Below are positions 62,333-64,000 of a DNA stretch of 64,000 nucleotides, piece by piece. The first letter of the stretch is position 1, and every line of letters starts with the position of its first letter. Below the pieces are notes generated by a model, which made no database searches, had not been told where the DNA came from, and saw only the letters and a program-made list of their open reading frames with translations. Source of the DNA: Blautia schinkii (GTDB lineage Bacteria > Bacillota > Clostridia > Lachnospirales > Lachnospiraceae); assembly GCF_013304825.1 (NCBI RefSeq), contig NZ_JAAWUO010000003.1, forward strand, positions 210,289 to 274,288. Direction: 5' to 3'. Both the position numbers and the translations under genes were made by a program.

Positions 62333-63412
62333 TCATCTGATTTTAATTTCTATTTTTCCTTCCACTGGGCTATATAAATCCAGAGGATCTTCATCACTTT
62401 CATAAACACGTCCTACGCCTTCTCCGTAAGTATCTTCTGTTCCAGTTTCATATTTTTTATATGTTGTTCTGTTTTTTTCTTCTTTATTTACATATAATTC
62501 TAATGTCACCGTTTTAGCATCTGGAGAAATTCCTTTATATTTTGTATTATTTCTGCTTTCTTCAAACACAGTCTCTGTGTCTCCATAATTTGTCATTCTA
62601 TAAAGCCCCTGATTTCCTTTATCGTCGGTTCCTATTAAATAATAATCTTCATATTCTTTATTATCCAAATTTCCATAAATTGTACTTGCCAAATCGTTTA
62701 AGTTCATTTTTGAAATCGTCAGATTTTGATTTGGAGATATCTTTATTTTTTTATTCACATTTACATTTATGGTATTCTTTTCCAGTTCTTCCCAATTTGA
62801 TGAAAATTCAAAAATATAGTCATCCGTATCTTCTGTATCTGCAGTATCCATTTCTGTTGGATCAAATAACCATACTTTCATTTTTATATCTGCTGTATTA
62901 TCTTTAATAGTTGTATCTTCCAACCTATAATGACAAACCTGACCATCTGCTCCGTTCTCCTTTTTCTCCAGAGCATATGTTCCATCTAACTGTGCCGCTT
63001 TTCCATTTATCTCCACTTCTGTTAGTAGAATAGTCTCTTTTTCTTTTGAATCATTTATATTATCAGATATTGCCACCCATAAATTCTCCTTATCAGCAGC
63101 AATTTCATCTAATGTAATAGAAATTCCATTTTTAGTAATCGTTTTTCCAACACTATCTATATATGATTCTACATTTTTATTAATCCCCAATGCAGTTTGA
63201 ATCCACGAAGTAATCTGTTCCCAGGCCGCCTTTATCTCATGCGGATGTCCCAAACCTCCTATCAATAATGCTATTACAACTCCTGCTGCTGCAATCTTTG
63301 CTAATTTTAATTTCAAATTAACATTTCGCTTTTTCCATAGCAAGGAAGCTTCGTAAACAAATTTTTCATCTATTTCTCCCATCAGATCCAAAAAATTGTT
63401 TTCTTTTTTCAT
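62333..63412 (-). CDS. DUF4179 anti-sigma-like membrane protein
   Basis: The start at 63412 (MKKENNFLDLMGEIDEKFV) overlaps the sigma factor stop by 4 nt. The roughly 359-residue protein has a cytoplasmic N-terminus of about 40 residues, one transmembrane helix (AKIAAAGVVIALLIGGLG) and an extracellular domain starting GKTITKNGISITLDEIAADKENLWV, the DUF4179 signature, with a second beta domain after it. In this arrangement the N-terminus holds the ECF sigma factor at the membrane and the outer domain senses an unknown signal. Confidence 0.82.
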   Translation of the reverse strand: MKKENNFLDLMGEIDEKFVYEASLLWKKRNVNLKLKLAKIAAAGVVIALLIGGLGHPHEIKAAWEQITSWIQTALGINKNVESYIDSVGKTITKNGISITLDEIAADKENLWVAISDNINDSKEKETILLTEVEINGKAAQLDGTYALEKKENGADGQVCHYRLEDTTIKDNTADIKMKVWLFDPTEMDTADTEDTDDYIFEFSSNWEELEKNTINVNVNKKIKISPNQNLTISKMNLNDLASTIYGNLDNKEYEDYYLIGTDDKGNQGLYRMTNYGDTETVFEESRNNTKYKGISPDAKTVTLELYVNKEEKNRTTYKKYETGTEDTYGEGVGRVYESDEDPLDLYSPVEGKIEIKIR

Positions 63413-63951
63413 ATGATTTCTTTCACCTCTTCCCATAATCTGTTTCTGCTTCGAAAAAGACTGGATTTAATTTTAGTCTCAGAGCATCCATGTCTTTTTG
63501 CAATGTCTTTAATATTATCCATATACCAATATCGCCTGACAAAAATATCCCTGTCCCCTGCTTTTAAATTACTTAAAAATTTTTCTAAAATATTCAAAAT
63601 TTCCTTTTTCTTTATATCCTCTTCCACATAATCCTTTATTGTATTTTCCAGTTTTTCCACTTCACCACAAATATCCATCATATGTGTATCTGCTCTTTTT
63701 GAAGCATTTTTCTTTCTGAAATTGTCCAATGCCAAATTTCTAGTTATTTTTCCAAGAAATGCAGATAATTTTGTTGGCGTTTTAGGCGGAATCTTATTCC
63801 ACGTTATCAGCCACGTATCATTTACGCATTCTTCTGAATCTTCTGTGTTATATAAAATATTCCATGCAATCTTAAAGCAAAATTTTTCGTACTTTACTTC
63901 TACCTGGCGAATTGCATCTTCTGATCTTTCTAAAAATAAATTTATAACTAT
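63409..63951 (-). CDS. ECF-type sigma-70 family factor, start codon unresolved
   Basis: The frame reads NLFLERSEDAIRQVEVKYEKFCFKIAWNIL (region 2), LSAFLGKITRNLALDNFRKKNASKR (region 2.4) and a region 4 helix-turn-helix NIKDIAKRHGCSETKIKSSLFRSRNRL. Family similarity extends upstream to about 63951, but between the in-frame TAA at 63984-63982 and a TTG at 63735 there is no ATG, GTG or TTG. A rare start (ATT/ATA) or a lesion is implied; starting at 63735 would remove the core-polymerase-binding region 2. Coupled to the anti-sigma-like gene. Confidence 0.7.
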   Translation of the reverse strand: MVINLFLERSEDAIRQVEVKYEKFCFKIAWNILYNTEDSEECVNDTWLITWNKIPPKTPTKLSAFLGKITRNLALDNFRKKNASKRADTHMMDICGEVEKLENTIKDYVEEDIKKKEILNILEKFLSNLKAGDRDIFVRRYWYMDNIKDIAKRHGCSETKIKSSLFRSRNRLWEEVKEII

Positions 63952-64000
63952 AAATGAGCAAATTTGAAAAAATGCACAAAATTATCCTGCTAATTTCATA

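Noticed and set aside
1..64000. CRISPR array, rRNA or tRNA genes
   Set aside because: No regularly spaced repeats and no cloverleaf or rRNA-like sequence were noticed by eye. A tRNA scan would settle this; it was not possible here.

Overview
The window looks like a chromosome segment of a low-to-moderate GC, Gram-positive anaerobe of the Lachnospiraceae (gut Clostridia). The evidence is the gene order mutS-mutL-miaA-methionine gamma-lyase-like, the mreBCD-mrdA-minDE-rodA shape cluster, strong AGGAGG ribosome sites, the xPKTG sorting signal and the types of mobile element. No rRNA, tRNA or CRISPR array was seen. The genus cannot be fixed from sequence alone.

Left third (1-21.8 kb) is housekeeping, almost all on the minus strand: a partial dinB, an HD hydrolase, a plus-strand acidic surface protein, then the elongation/division operon read from right to left as radC, mreB, mreC, mreD, mrdA, minD, minE, rodA, dacA (no minC between mrdA and minD). 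Further right is a tightly packed operon mutS, mutL, miaA, a methionine gamma-lyase-family enzyme and two flavoproteins.

21.8-28.9 kb is a pile of nested mobile DNA: a Tn916-type integrase and excisionase abutting the 5' end of mutS, an intact-looking IS3-family element with a 4-bp target duplication, and a group II intron sitting in the downstream non-coding part of an IS110-family element. That IS110 element cuts off a P-type cation ATPase after about 46 codons. The ATPase leader is still present and is a clear yybP-ykoY (manganese) riboswitch with its own promoter.

29.1-43.3 kb is the most coherent metabolic island: a molybdenum hydroxylase (Mop-type aldehyde oxidoreductase) with an eight-gene minus-strand operon matching the DVU_1553-1558 type accessory set (Fe-S/NAD-type dicluster protein, small redox protein, methyltransferase TrsM, C-GCAxxG-C-C protein, radical SAM TrsS, AMP-dependent ligase, plus a small unknown protein). 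A divergent plus-strand operon holds an NTP transferase fused to a ModE-like DNA-binding domain, a histidine phosphatase fused to an HD domain, an XdhC-family protein and a TylF-like methyltransferase. The two operons share a 210-bp divergent promoter region carrying a mirrored 12-bp element. Its substrate and the roles of most accessory proteins are not established. Directly after it comes a BtuFCD/FecBCD-type importer with a methyltransferase and a THEP1-like NTPase.

47.9-64 kb is a decaying accessory region: a group II intron tail, a multiply broken integrative-element methylase/helicase gene, a type I toxin-antitoxin locus (holin-like toxin plus convergent RNA), an XRE regulator, a frameshifted SpaA/Cna-type pilin with a sorting signal, a secreted companion protein with a structured leader, an orphan CbiZ, Rpn nuclease copies around a flavodoxin, an IS200/IS605 element with a nonsense codon in tnpA and an unusual TnpB, and an ECF sigma/DUF4179 anti-sigma-like pair at the right edge.
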